A stretch of DNA of 64,000 bases from Psychrobacter sp. 28M-43 (GTDB lineage: Bacteria; Pseudomonadota; Gammaproteobacteria; Pseudomonadales; Moraxellaceae). This document shows, piece by piece, positions 34,107-43,377 of this stretch (within the stretch, counting starts at the first letter, position 1; each line of letters opens with the position of its first letter). The notes below the pieces were generated by a model. It ran no database searches. It was not told the DNA's origin and was given only the letters and a program-made list of their open reading frames with translations. Made by a program: the position numbers and the translations under genes. The stretch covers positions 1,178,001 to 1,242,000 of the forward strand of contig NZ_CP061739.1 in the NCBI RefSeq assembly GCF_014770435.1, written 5' to 3'.

Positions 34107-34378
34107 GCCGTGTTAACCATCCATGAATAGGTTGTCTGGATAGACTTATACGATGTTTTTATGAATGGTTTAAATAATCGCAATCGTTTTACTGGCTTTT
34201 CACTGTCATTTTACGGTAATCAAAAGTGAACTCTGAAATAAATACCAAACTTCGTTATACTGAACGGTTTATCGATGGCTCATAATGAATGAGCGTGTAT
34301 TGTTTATCGTCCACATATGATGTCGCTTTGTCTATCAAATGACGTTTGTTTCTTATTTTGCACTTTTAAGGCCATAGC

Positions 34379-35605
34379 ATGACCGTTTCTTATGCACCTA
34401 TTATTACTTCATTGCTTGATAATGATTTGTACAAATTTACGATGTTACAAGCCATGCTGCATCAGTTCCCGCAAACCCATGGTGTTTATCGCTTTCGCTG
34501 CCGTAATAACAAAGATGCCGCCTATCCATTGGCTGATATCCAAAAAGATCTAGAGCAGCAACTAGACAGCTTATGTGAATTGCGCTTTTTGCCAGATGAG
34601 CTCGAGTACTTGCGTAGCTTACGCTTTATTCGCTCAGATTTCGTTGACTATCTAGAATTGTTTAAGCTAAAGCGTCGTTTTATTACGGTAAGTACAGACG
34701 ATAAAGGTCGCCTGTTTATCGATATCGAAGGGCCGATGATTCAAGCGATGTTTTTCGAAGTATTTGTACTGGCTATTGTTAATGAGCTGTATTTTAATGC
34801 GCTATCTAATGACAGCGTGATTGAAGAAGGACAACGTCGCCTCGATGCAAAAGTAGCGCTATTACATCAGTACGCCGAAGAGCAAACCCAATACGGTCAG
34901 GATATGCCGCCATTTATAGTTGCTGATTTTGGCACGCGTAGACGTTTTAGTCGACGCTGGCAAGCACATGTTGTAGAGACGCTACATAAAGCTGAGCCAA
35001 AGATAGTCGGTGGTACATCTAACGTGTATTTGGCCAAGCAATTAGGGATGACACCAATAGGCACCATGGCGCATGAGTTTATGCAGGCGTTTCAGGCATT
35101 AGATGTGCGTCTGCGTGACTCACAAAAGGCCGCGCTTGAAGCGTGGGTGCATGAGTACCGTGGCGACTTGGGTATTGCATTGACAGATGTGGTTGGAATG
35201 GATGCGTTCTTACGTGATTTTGATTTATATTTTGCCAAGTTATTCGACGGTCTGCGTCATGATAGCGGTGACCCTTACATCTGGGGCGATAAGGCGATTG
35301 CTCATTACGAAAAGTTAAAAATAGACCCAAAAACCAAGATTTTGACCTTTAGCGATGGGTTAAATTTAGAGAAGGCGTGGGAGTTGCATCAATATTTTAA
35401 AGGTCGCATTAGAACCAGTTTCGGCATCGGCACCAATCTAACCAATGATATGGGCATTACACCGATTAATATCGTGCTCAAGTTGGTAGAGTGCAATGGT
35501 CAGCCAGTCGCCAAGCTGTCTGACAGCCCAGGCAAGACCATGATCAATAACGACACGTATCTTGCCTATCTGCGCCAAGTGTTTGAGGTTGATGAGCCTG
35601 AATAA
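34379..35605 (+). CDS. pncB: Nicotinate phosphoribosyltransferase PncB
   Basis: PncB makes nicotinate mononucleotide from nicotinate and PRPP in the NAD salvage pathway. It has 408 residues, the normal size. Motifs are [20 protein letters not shown] (N-terminal), [14 protein letters not shown] with the catalytic His region just after, [11 protein letters not shown], and [16 protein letters not shown]. It is preceded by 272 bp of AT-rich intergenic sequence with no recognised operator. It is convergent with xseB, with a shared terminator between them. Confidence 0.97.
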   Translation: MTVSYAPIITSLLDNDLYKFTMLQAMLHQFPQTHGVYRFRCRNNKDAAYPLADIQKDLEQQLDSLCELRFLPDELEYLRSLRFIRSDFVDYLELFKLKRRFITVSTDDKGRLFIDIEGPMIQAMFFEVFVLAIVNELYFNALSNDSVIEEGQRRLDAKVALLHQYAEEQTQYGQDMPPFIVADFGTRRRFSRRWQAHVVETLHKAEPKIVGGTSNVYLAKQLGMTPIGTMAHEFMQAFQALDVRLRDSQKAALEAWVHEYRGDLGIALTDVVGMDAFLRDFDLYFAKLFDGLRHDSGDPYIWGDKAIAHYEKLKIDPKTKILTFSDGLNLEKAWELHQYFKGRIRTSFGIGTNLTNDMGITPINIVLKLVECNGQPVAKLSDSPGKTMINNDTYLAYLRQVFEVDEPE

Positions 35606-35659
35606 GCTAAATATAAGGCTGTGACAGTGTCAAATGAGCTTGATGTAACTAATTTAACT

Positions 35660-35690
35660 AATCAGCTGCTATCTAGCGGCTGATTTTTAT
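35660..35690. terminator. Bidirectional terminator between pncB and xseB
   Basis: 11-bp arms aatcagctgct and agcggctgatt (one G-T pair) with loop atct, followed by ttttat on the plus strand. It serves pncB (+) and possibly xseB (-). Confidence 0.85.
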
Positions 35691-35936
35691 TTAACTATCA
35701 ACACTGCTGGTAGATTTTTCTTCGGCAAAGGCGGCATCCAATGCTTGCTGTACAGCATTGATACGAGTCTCGCAAACACGATAAGCGGCAATAGATTCTT
35801 CGACCGTTGTCATTAGATTATCAATATCAGGCTCATCCTGTTGCTGTAGTTCCGCCGCATTGGTTTTTAAAATATCGTAAGCCGCTTTAAAGGTTTTTGG
35901 GGCGGCTTTTTTGCGTCGGCGAGTAGGGGTTGTCAT
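35691..35936 (-). CDS. xseB: Exodeoxyribonuclease VII small subunit
   Basis: This is the small helical subunit of exonuclease VII, which degrades single-stranded DNA to oligonucleotides. It has 81 residues with a basic N-terminus (TRRRKKAAPK), then TFKAAYDILKTNAAEL and EESIAAYRVCETRINAVQQAL, matching the XseB helices. It lies 58 bp after xseA on the same strand, so they form a natural operon. Confidence 0.9.
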   Translation of the reverse strand: MTTPTRRRKKAAPKTFKAAYDILKTNAAELQQQDEPDIDNLMTTVEESIAAYRVCETRINAVQQALDAAFAEEKSTSSVDS

Positions 35937-35994
35937 AAAATTTCCTAATTGTTAAAGGTAAGTCGGTGAGTAATCTGTAGATATTATTATGTGG

Positions 35995-37527
35995 TTAAGT
36001 TAGAGCGCCTGAGGTTTCCGTCGCTTCTTTATCCATAGTGACATCGATAATCTGCGCTTTTGCGTTGCCATCTTTTAAAATGATATTAACGGTTTGCTCA
36101 GGATACAGTTGGGTACTATTAGTGAGTATTTGCTTGTTTTTAGCATCCGTGAGCATGGTGTAGCCTTGCTTGAGCACGCGAGAGGGGCGATGTAATAGCA
36201 CGATGTCACGTAAATGTTCGCTATCGCGCTGTGCTTGCACAATTTGCTGCTGCGCGTTCTGCATGATTGATTTTTGATAACTTTTGCTATTGGTAGCGAC
36301 TTTTGCGAGCTGTTGATGTGCCAAGGTTTGCGTTTGTGTGTATCGCTCAGCCGTCAGTCTGACGGCTTGCTTTACTTGACGCTGGGCACTTTGCTGAATA
36401 CTGCGCCATGCATAGTCACTGTCTTTTCGTAGAGCGGTGAGCTGCCCAATCGTTTGTGACTGCATTTGGCTTAACTGGCGTGCGGTTTGTTGCTCAGCAG
36501 TATTCAATTGACGCTGAGCCGCTTGCTTGATTTGCGCTTGATATTGTAGCGTTTGAGTGACGAGCTGGGCTAAATGGCTATGGATAGCAGCGATTACCTT
36601 CGAGGGCGTATCAAAACTGGTATGTGCCACTTCATCTAAGATGACTTTGTCACGTTCATGACCGATACCTACCCAGACAGGGACAGGCTGCTCGGCAACC
36701 AAAGCTGCCAGCTCATAATCATTGAGATAAGCCAAATCACCAACCGCACCGCCGCCGCGAATAATAACCAACAAGTCTGGTAGACGCTGATAAGTATAGT
36801 AAAACTGCTGCTGGGCGCTAACGATGGTTTGACGGATTTCAGCGGGTGCATGATTGCCTTGAAAAGTCGCATTATGGTAGTGGAAATGACAAGCACCTGT
36901 ACTGGCTAAGCGATCCGCATCTGCTTGAAAATCGCCCAATCCAGCGGCCTTTTCAGGGGCGATGACCAGCACATGCTCGATATCAAAAGGAGCAGGTAGC
37001 TGTTGATTAAGATGTAATAGCCCTTCACCTGTTAGGCGGTCAACCATTTCTGCATATTGCCGTGCCAAGTCGCCTAGCGTATAACTGGGATCGATATCTT
37101 CAATGGTGATTGAAAAGCCGTACTGGGCATGGAAGCCTGCCGATACTTTAAGAAGTACGGTCAAATCACGCTCAAGCGGCATACCAGTTGCACGTTCAAA
37201 CTTAGCTAATACACGAGCAGCTTTGAAACGCCAGAGATTGCCACGGCAGCTGGCGACCACTTTGCCATCGTCATCTTTTTCTGCCAGTTCAAAGTAGTAA
37301 TGACCACCTTTACTCGATAGATTGCGGATTTCAGCCTTTACCCAGACACGGTGGTCAAAAGTTTGTTTGATGACCATTTCAACCGCTGATAAATAATCAC
37401 TTAGGCGTAGGACCGTATCCTCTAAATGGTCTTCCTGCTCAGCGAGTTCTGCCTCTAGAGTGGCCAAATCTTTGGCAGGTGCTAATACTTTGGCCTGTTT
37501 AATATTTGAAAGATTGGGTTTGCGCAT
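35995..37527 (-). CDS. xseA: Exodeoxyribonuclease VII large subunit
   Basis: This is the catalytic subunit of exonuclease VII. The ATG at 37527 gives 510 residues. The frame is open a further 58 codons upstream, but that stretch has no XseA features. Order: OB-fold domain near residues 40-140 (VWVKAEIRNLSSKGGHYYFEL), catalytic domain (ITIEDIDPSYTLGDLARQ, LLVIIRGGGAVGDLAYLND), then a long Gln-rich coiled coil and a C-terminal LKQGYTML segment. xseB follows. Confidence 0.96.
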   Translation of the reverse strand: MRKPNLSNIKQAKVLAPAKDLATLEAELAEQEDHLEDTVLRLSDYLSAVEMVIKQTFDHRVWVKAEIRNLSSKGGHYYFELAEKDDDGKVVASCRGNLWRFKAARVLAKFERATGMPLERDLTVLLKVSAGFHAQYGFSITIEDIDPSYTLGDLARQYAEMVDRLTGEGLLHLNQQLPAPFDIEHVLVIAPEKAAGLGDFQADADRLASTGACHFHYHNATFQGNHAPAEIRQTIVSAQQQFYYTYQRLPDLLVIIRGGGAVGDLAYLNDYELAALVAEQPVPVWVGIGHERDKVILDEVAHTSFDTPSKVIAAIHSHLAQLVTQTLQYQAQIKQAAQRQLNTAEQQTARQLSQMQSQTIGQLTALRKDSDYAWRSIQQSAQRQVKQAVRLTAERYTQTQTLAHQQLAKVATNSKSYQKSIMQNAQQQIVQAQRDSEHLRDIVLLHRPSRVLKQGYTMLTDAKNKQILTNSTQLYPEQTVNIILKDGNAKAQIIDVTMDKEATETSGALT

Positions 37528-37896
37528 AATATTAGACCAAAGATAATGAAAATATAAAGACTGACGAGGATGTGCTGAATACGTAGCGGATAGTTTAACG
37601 TAAAAGCGCGCACACAAAAAGCGAAGCCAACAAGCTTTGATTGATATATTATCTATATCGCAGTTTGTTGGCTGTTTAATCAGAGAAGGATTGTATGTCA
37701 CTTAATGTTAGCGATTAGATCGTAAACCTGTTTGCGTCTAAAAGAAGTTGTCGTGTAGAGAAAAGTAGATAGATATTTTTAGCTAGATATAGTCGGTTCA
37801 AGATAATATAGATACAAGGAAGGCAAGCGAAAGTGATACAAATAGTAGGCTGAGTGAGCCTGACACTGTATCTGATTTATATGGTATTGACGATAT
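37528..37896. other. 369-bp intergenic region between a lipoprotein gene and xseA
   Basis: It holds an inverted repeat at 37625-37673 that probably ends the lipoprotein transcript, and the xseA promoter. No gene is supported; the open frame into xseA is discussed there. Confidence 0.55.
37625..37673 (-). terminator. Hairpin after the small lipoprotein gene
   Basis: Perfect 9-bp arms agccaacaa and ttgttggct. A nested gatata/tatatc pair sits inside the loop. On the minus strand it is followed by cgcttttt, consistent with a terminator. Confidence 0.55.
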
Positions 37897-38265
37897 TTAT
37901 TGGCAACGGAAGTTAATGGTGTATTCATAATCATCGCTACGTGACAAATCTGGTGTGCCCGTGCCAAATATCGAGCCAACGACAGCACCTACTTGACCAA
38001 CCATACGACCAGTACGTTCGTTTAAAATACCATTATATTTTACATTATCATCCACGATAATCACTTTCTTGCTTCGACAAGTTTTTTGAGCACTATCGAT
38101 CGCATTTTGTTGTGCTTTGACCTTGGTATCAGCGATACCTGTTGTCTCATAGATAGAGTTGGCACGCTGAATCACGGGTGAAGAAGGCGTACTCTGACAG
38201 GCGCTCAAAGCAAGTGCAGCCACTAACGTAGCCGTCAAACTGGCAGTTTTATTAAAAGTATTCAT
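37897..38265 (-). CDS. Putative small lipoprotein, 122 residues
   Basis: No family is recognised. The N-terminus is a lipoprotein signal peptide with lipobox LSAC, giving a mature N-terminus at Cys23. The mature part has a Cys-containing segment (QKTCRSKKVIIVDDNVKY) and a glycine-rich GRMVGQVGAVVGSIFGTGTP. It ends in FRCQ, so an intramolecular disulfide is possible. Shine-Dalgarno agga is present. It is divergent from the alpha/beta hydrolase gene. Probably envelope-located. Confidence 0.75.
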   Translation of the reverse strand: MNTFNKTASLTATLVAALALSACQSTPSSPVIQRANSIYETTGIADTKVKAQQNAIDSAQKTCRSKKVIIVDDNVKYNGILNERTGRMVGQVGAVVGSIFGTGTPDLSRSDDYEYTINFRCQ

Positions 38266-38567
38266 AAATAATTCCTGATTTATATAAGCAGAACGTCTTA
38301 GCTATAGGCAAAGCTTTATGAATGTAGCTTATCTAGATATTACCTGTCTAGACAGTTATTGTGTGCTGTATTACCGGTATATTGCCGATGAACCATGCCC
38401 TAGATATAAATCAATTTAAAACTTCAAGAGCAGCAATATTCCAAAACGGCAGACAACCGTTATTGACCAAAAATAAAACAAGTCGCATCCGTACACAGCA
38501 AATCACTTGAAATATAAATTGTATCTAGGATAATTGAGCCATTCATTTTTTATTAATAAGTAATACT
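38266..38567. other. 302-bp divergent promoter region (lipoprotein / alpha-beta hydrolase)
   Basis: No gene is seen. It contains a reasonable sigma-70 candidate for the plus-strand gene (listed separately). Nothing else was recognised. Confidence 0.5.
38507..38534 (+). promoter_or_regulatory. Candidate sigma-70 promoter of the alpha/beta hydrolase gene
   Basis: -35 ttgaaa (38507-38512), 16-base spacer, -10 gataat (38529-38534). The start codon is 33 bases downstream. Confidence 0.5.
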
Positions 38568-39227
38568 ATGCAATTAATTCCTGCTCCTGCTGGTGTGCTC
38601 GAGGTTGACGCACTGTGGCAAAATGACAATCCTAATGACCCAAATACAGACACGGTGGCGCTGCTGTGCCATCCTAATCCGTTGTTTGATGGTACGATGA
38701 ATAACAAAGTGGTCACCACTATGTATCGCTTTGCTCGCGACAATGGTATGCATGTGGTGCGCTTTAACTTTCGCGGTGTTGGTCAATCGACAGGCGAGCA
38801 TGATTATGCGGAAGGTGAAGTGGTCGATGCAATGACCGTGCTACAATGGATTGCTGAACAAACCAATGCTCGAAAGCTATGGCTGGGTGGTTTTTCTTTT
38901 GGTGGCTATGTCACGGCACGCGTGGCTGAGCAAGTGCTTGAAGCCGCACATATATGGGGATTGGGTGACTTTGAGGTAACGAAAATCGCCCTTATCGCAC
39001 CATCAGTCGAAAAAAATGACAGTACTGATATTAGTCTGCCTGCGGATAGAACTTTTGAGATTTATGGTAATGCGGATGAGGTGATTGAACCTGACAATAT
39101 GCAGGCATTTGCAGACCGATTAGGTATTGAAGTCAGCGTGGTCGATGGCGCGGGTCATTTCTTCCATGGGCGCTTATCAGAGCTCAAAGGTTTATTAGAC
39201 AAGTATAGCTTTGGGCAGGACAGCTAA
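38568..39227 (+). CDS. Alpha/beta hydrolase
   Basis: This small cytosolic alpha/beta hydrolase has 219 residues. The oxyanion segment LLCHPNPLFDGTMNNKV and VRFNFRGVGQSTG precede the nucleophile elbow GGFSFGGY (Ser110). The C-terminal His is in DGAGHFFHG. This matches a family of short hydrolases without a lid whose substrates are unknown. It has its own candidate promoter. It is 121 bp upstream of zapE. Confidence 0.9.
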   Translation: MQLIPAPAGVLEVDALWQNDNPNDPNTDTVALLCHPNPLFDGTMNNKVVTTMYRFARDNGMHVVRFNFRGVGQSTGEHDYAEGEVVDAMTVLQWIAEQTNARKLWLGGFSFGGYVTARVAEQVLEAAHIWGLGDFEVTKIALIAPSVEKNDSTDISLPADRTFEIYGNADEVIEPDNMQAFADRLGIEVSVVDGAGHFFHGRLSELKGLLDKYSFGQDS

Positions 39228-39348
39228 TTTATTTGTGACCTAGCTTAGCTTCATAGTTTTCGTTTTGATATGGTTTAGCATGGCTTGCTGGGTAGCACCA
39301 GCCTTATGCTAAATTATCCTACTATTTTGATATTTATTTAATTCAACG

Positions 39349-40461
39349 ATGAGTCGTATTATGAGTTTATCTCCATTGCAACGTTACGAGAAAGCCGTCA
39401 GTACAGATGAGTTTACTCGGGATGAGCAGCAATTTCAGGCCATGAGCTATCTTGATGAGATATACCATCAGCTCATCAATAGCGCACCGCAAAAGAAAGG
39501 TTTTTTTGGCTTTTTAAAATCTAAGCCAGTCGCGCCAACGGGCCTTTATATGTGGGGCGGTGTTGGCCGCGGTAAAACGTGGATGATGGACATGTTTTAT
39601 GACTCGTTGACCATCGAGCGCAAGATGCGTCTGCATTTCCATCATTTTATGCAGCGTGTCCATAGAGAGCTTAACAAACTACAAGGTGAGAGCGATCCAC
39701 TCGAAAAAGTCGCTGATATTATTTATAAAGAAGCGGTTATCATCTGTTTTGATGAGTTTTTTGTGTCTAATGTCTCTGATGCCATGATACTAGGCGATTT
39801 GTTCACTATGCTTTTCAATCGCGGTATTACTTTGGTTGCTACTTCAAACATTGAGCCAGCTGGACTGTATAAAGATGGCTTACATCGTGACCGTTTTATG
39901 CCTGCCATTGCGGAAGTTGAGCGTCATACCACGGTAATGAATATCGACTCGGGAATTGATTATCGTCTGCGCGTATTGCAGCAAGCTGAGCTATACGAAG
40001 CGCCACTTACTAAGGCGAACTACCATTGGCTAGCCAACCGTTTTGCGAGCTTGTCGAATAATCAGAAAATCAGTAAAGAGCCTATTACTATTAATGGACG
40101 GGAAGTAAAAATCAACGCTTGTACCGAAGATATCTTATTCTGTGACTTCCGTCATCTCTGTATGGCGCCGCGTTCAGCCGCTGATTTTATTGAGCTTGCC
40201 AAACGCTTTAGCACCGTTTTAGTTGACTCCGTGCCAGCACTAGATGATGACTTGCGTGATCCAACGCGACGTTTTATTTATCTCGTCGATGAATTTTATG
40301 ATCGCCGTGTAAAACTATTGGTACGGGCAGAGCAGCCGATTCTAGACCTGTATCAAGGAGAAAAGCTGGCGTTTGAGATTGAGCGTACTCGCTCACGTCT
40401 GCTTGAGATGCAGTCAGAAGACTATCTGCGCATGGACCACCGAGTCGAAGATGTTGCGTAG
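39349..40461 (+). CDS. zapE: Cell division protein ZapE (AFG1-like ATPase)
   Basis: This P-loop ATPase associates with the Z-ring in enterobacteria. It has 370 residues. Walker A is GGVGRGKTWMMD, Walker B is IICFDEFFVSN, and the family segments LHFHHFM, TSNIEPAGLYKDGLHRDRFM and IYLVDEFYDRRVKLL are all present. A second ATG at 39361 is an alternative start. The P-loop is preceded by a KKGFFGFLKSKP basic stretch. No strong Shine-Dalgarno is seen. Confidence 0.94.
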   Translation: MSRIMSLSPLQRYEKAVSTDEFTRDEQQFQAMSYLDEIYHQLINSAPQKKGFFGFLKSKPVAPTGLYMWGGVGRGKTWMMDMFYDSLTIERKMRLHFHHFMQRVHRELNKLQGESDPLEKVADIIYKEAVIICFDEFFVSNVSDAMILGDLFTMLFNRGITLVATSNIEPAGLYKDGLHRDRFMPAIAEVERHTTVMNIDSGIDYRLRVLQQAELYEAPLTKANYHWLANRFASLSNNQKISKEPITINGREVKINACTEDILFCDFRHLCMAPRSAADFIELAKRFSTVLVDSVPALDDDLRDPTRRFIYLVDEFYDRRVKLLVRAEQPILDLYQGEKLAFEIERTRSRLLEMQSEDYLRMDHRVEDVA

Positions 40462-40582
40462 TTTATTGCTGAGTTGAGACTGCCTATGTGTAGCTCTCAA
40501 CTGCTTTATAATTGTTAGAAAATAAGAGAAAGATATTATAAATGACAAGTAGTGATAGATAATAATAAATAAGGATAAAACA

Positions 40583-41251
40583 ATGACTACAACTGACAAT
40601 GCTGATAATGAAAGCCAAGAAATAGAAGGCAAAAAACTGTCTGTTAAGAACGTAGCAGCGAATGATATCTCATCTACCAGTGATGAGCTGATAGGTTGGA
40701 TCAACTCAAGACGCAGCATGGGCAATCTAGATGAGCCAGCACCGACGCGTGCGCAGATTGAATCTGCCATTGAATGCGCGGCGACTGCGCCAGATCATAA
40801 AAAATTGCGTCCTTGGCGCTTCATCGTGACGCAAGGTGAGGCACGCCATGAGTTAGGCCGTGCCTTGCTCGAAGCAGCCCAAGCAAAAGCGCTACAAGAT
40901 GGCGAAGAGTTGTCTGAGAAGACCATCATTAAAACTCAAAATATGCCGCTGCGAGCGCCGCTAATCATAACGGCTGTGACTCAAATGCAAGAGCACAAAA
41001 AAGTGCCACCTTTTGAGCAGATGCTCAGTGCGGGTGCTGCTGTACAAAACCTAATCTTAGCATTAAAAGCTCAAGGGTTTAGTACCGTTTGGCGCACTGG
41101 GCTGCTGTGTAATGAGCCTGCAGTAAAAGCATATTTCGGTGTAGGCGAAGATGATTATGTGACCGCTTTTGTTTATACTGGAACAAGTCCCAAGGATGAG
41201 TCCAAACGCAAACCTATTGATATCGAACTGCTAGTTCGCTTCGAGTCGTAA
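40583..41251 (+). CDS. Nitroreductase-family protein (YdjA-like)
   Basis: This FMN-dependent NAD(P)H oxidoreductase has 222 residues. The first 35 or so residues are a polar, acidic tail. The nitroreductase fold follows: INSRRSMGNLDEPAPTR, ATAPDHKKLRPWRFIVT, and NLILALKAQGFSTVWRTG with a GVGEDDYVTAFVYTG end. The closest known type is E. coli YdjA. The substrate is unknown. Shine-Dalgarno aagga precedes the ATG. Confidence 0.9.
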   Translation: MTTTDNADNESQEIEGKKLSVKNVAANDISSTSDELIGWINSRRSMGNLDEPAPTRAQIESAIECAATAPDHKKLRPWRFIVTQGEARHELGRALLEAAQAKALQDGEELSEKTIIKTQNMPLRAPLIITAVTQMQEHKKVPPFEQMLSAGAAVQNLILALKAQGFSTVWRTGLLCNEPAVKAYFGVGEDDYVTAFVYTGTSPKDESKRKPIDIELLVRFES

Positions 41252-41377
41252 TGTAGCTCAGTACTGTCTATTAATAAGATTATAATTTCATAAAGTTATA
41301 ATTCAAAGATAATAAGGCCAGTAGCTGAGCTCGATAGATTCTATTGATAATACGTCAGTCAACACGGATAAAAGAAC

Positions 41378-42670
41378 ATGACAAGCCCTAACAATAGTAA
41401 TAAAAACAACACCAGTGCTAAGAATGAGACGGACAAAGAGTCGTCTGAAAAACAGAACGGTATGCTTGCAGGTATTCTTGAGCGAGCAACCAAGTCAGGT
41501 CTCGGCCGAAAAAAGTCAAATCCTAGCCCTGTTGAATCAGCTGTGGCAAAGGATATGGCCGACATTCATAGCAATCCAACCAAGCTGCGTTTGGCGTTTT
41601 TAGGGGGTGGTAGCTTTGGTACGGCAATGGCAAATTTAGCCGCACGTAATGGCTGTGATACTACGCTGTGGGTACGTAATAAGCGTACCGTAAAAGCGAT
41701 GGCCAAAACACAGACCAATAAAAAGTATCTACCAGGCTATAAGCTTGATGATCGATTGAAGTACAGCCATGATTTGGCGGCAAGCGTCAAAGACAAAGAC
41801 ATTATTTTTATCGCTGTGCCAGGTTTAGCCTTTCGTGAAACGCTAAAGAATATTGCGCCTTTTATTAGTGGTCAGTCTATTGTGTCGTTGACTAAAGGCA
41901 TGGAAAAAGACACCTTTGCGATGATGAGCGATATCATCAAAGAAGTGCTGCCAGAAGTGAACTTTGGCGTCATGTCAGGACCGAACCTCGCTATCGAAAT
42001 CATGAAAAATATGCCGTCTGCTACGGTTATCGCAAGTGAATCGGAACCATTACGTCATGCCGTACAAGCAGCACTACACAGTGCCTTCTTTAGGGTATTT
42101 GCTAGTGATGATATACGCGGCGTCGAGCTTGGCGGCGCGCTCAAAAATATCTACGCAATTGCCATGGGTATGGCAGCCGCTTATGAAGTAGGTGAGAATA
42201 CTAAAGCGATGATTCTTACTCGTGCTTTGGCAGAAATGAGTCGTTTTGGTGTTGAAGAAGGCGCCAATCCGCTCACTTTCTTGGGCTTATCAGGGGTAGG
42301 CGACTTATACGCTACCTGTAGCTCAGAGCTAAGTCGTAACTATCGTATCGGTAATATGCTCGGTCGCGGTATGAGTATTGATGCCGCGGTCAAAAAGCTT
42401 GGACAGACCGCTGAAGGGGTAAATACCATTCAGCAAGTACATGAAAAGGCGACCAAGGCGGGTATCTATATGCCAATTACCCATGCGCTCTATGCAGTCA
42501 TTTATGAAGACAAAGCCGCTCTAGGCGTTGCATTGCATCTAATGGAAGCAGGATTCCGTAGCGATGTTGAGTTTGTCATGGCGCATGATCATAGCAATGC
42601 TGCACTTACCGCTCATATGAAAACCTCTGGCAGTCATACCAAAAGCAAAGACAGCGATGCTGATAAGTAA
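41378..42670 (+). CDS. gpsA: Glycerol-3-phosphate dehydrogenase [NAD(P)+] GpsA with N-terminal extension
   Basis: GpsA makes sn-glycerol 3-phosphate for phospholipid synthesis. The core begins with the Rossmann motif FLGGGSFGTAMANLAARNG at about residue 74. SLTKGMEKD, VMSGPNLAIEI, the catalytic-Lys region GALKNIYAIAMG, and SGVGDLYATCSSELSRN follow. The protein has 430 residues against the usual 330-340. The extra sequence is a Ser/Asn/Lys/Glu-rich tail of about 70 residues at the N-terminus and about 20 polar residues at the C-terminus. It is followed 57 bp downstream by sixA. Confidence 0.95.
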   Translation: MTSPNNSNKNNTSAKNETDKESSEKQNGMLAGILERATKSGLGRKKSNPSPVESAVAKDMADIHSNPTKLRLAFLGGGSFGTAMANLAARNGCDTTLWVRNKRTVKAMAKTQTNKKYLPGYKLDDRLKYSHDLAASVKDKDIIFIAVPGLAFRETLKNIAPFISGQSIVSLTKGMEKDTFAMMSDIIKEVLPEVNFGVMSGPNLAIEIMKNMPSATVIASESEPLRHAVQAALHSAFFRVFASDDIRGVELGGALKNIYAIAMGMAAAYEVGENTKAMILTRALAEMSRFGVEEGANPLTFLGLSGVGDLYATCSSELSRNYRIGNMLGRGMSIDAAVKKLGQTAEGVNTIQQVHEKATKAGIYMPITHALYAVIYEDKAALGVALHLMEAGFRSDVEFVMAHDHSNAALTAHMKTSGSHTKSKDSDADK

Positions 42671-42727
42671 GACACACCGTTAAAAATCAGTATTAAGAAA
42701 GTCGAACTTAGCGCTCCAAGGAAGGTT

Positions 42728-43186
42728 ATGAAAATTATATTAGTACGTCATGGTCAAGCAGAAGACGAAACACGTCCAGATAGCGCGCGTCAGCTGACGG
42801 ACTTTGGTCAGCAGCAGGCAGCACAAACGGCAGAGTATGTGACTACTCACTATAGCCCAGATCGTTTTGTGGTTAGCCCTTATATTAGAGCGCAGCAAAC
42901 TTTATCTGCGCTCCGGTCGCGAGCGCCGCAAGTCGCCTCATCTGTGCAGGACAATATCACGCCCTCTGATAATGCTCGCCAAGCTCTGATAGATATTGCC
43001 AATATTGAAGCTGAGTGTTTGGTCGTTGTTTGTCATATGTCTATCGTCGCATATATCGCGGGATTGCTGACAGGCGATTATCCAGAGTCGTTCTCTTTAG
43101 CGGAAGCCAGAGTGTTTGACATGGAGTTTGTGATGACTGGCATGGCAACGGAAGTTGATCGTTTTGTTCCTGACCAGCCGTACTAG
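42728..43186 (+). CDS. sixA: Phosphohistidine phosphatase SixA
   Basis: This histidine phosphatase has 152 residues and removes phosphate from phosphohistidine proteins; in E. coli it acts on the PTS-Ntr/ArcB relay. The RHG motif is VRHGQAEDETRPDSARQLTD at residues 6-25 (catalytic His8), with ARQLTDFGQQQA and VVCHMS (second His) following. Strong Shine-Dalgarno aagga. It lies between gpsA and the gspL-gspM pair. Confidence 0.93.
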   Translation: MKIILVRHGQAEDETRPDSARQLTDFGQQQAAQTAEYVTTHYSPDRFVVSPYIRAQQTLSALRSRAPQVASSVQDNITPSDNARQALIDIANIEAECLVVVCHMSIVAYIAGLLTGDYPESFSLAEARVFDMEFVMTGMATEVDRFVPDQPY

Positions 43187-43377
43187 ACTAGATATTCTAA
43201 TATTTTGTTTATATGTAACTTGCTAGAACAGAATTGATTAGATATGACGGATTTAAAATGGTATTGGTACAAAGTTCAGCCTTTTATCAATCATATGAAA
43301 TCGTCCAGCTCTTTCAAAAACCCCATCAATCATTAACAATATTTTGATAACCGCAGCAATAATTGAGGACACGTTTA

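Noticed and set aside
37528-37701. 58-codon N-terminal extension of xseA
   Set aside because: It has no XseA similarity. The ATG at 37527 begins the normal N-terminus just before the OB-fold.
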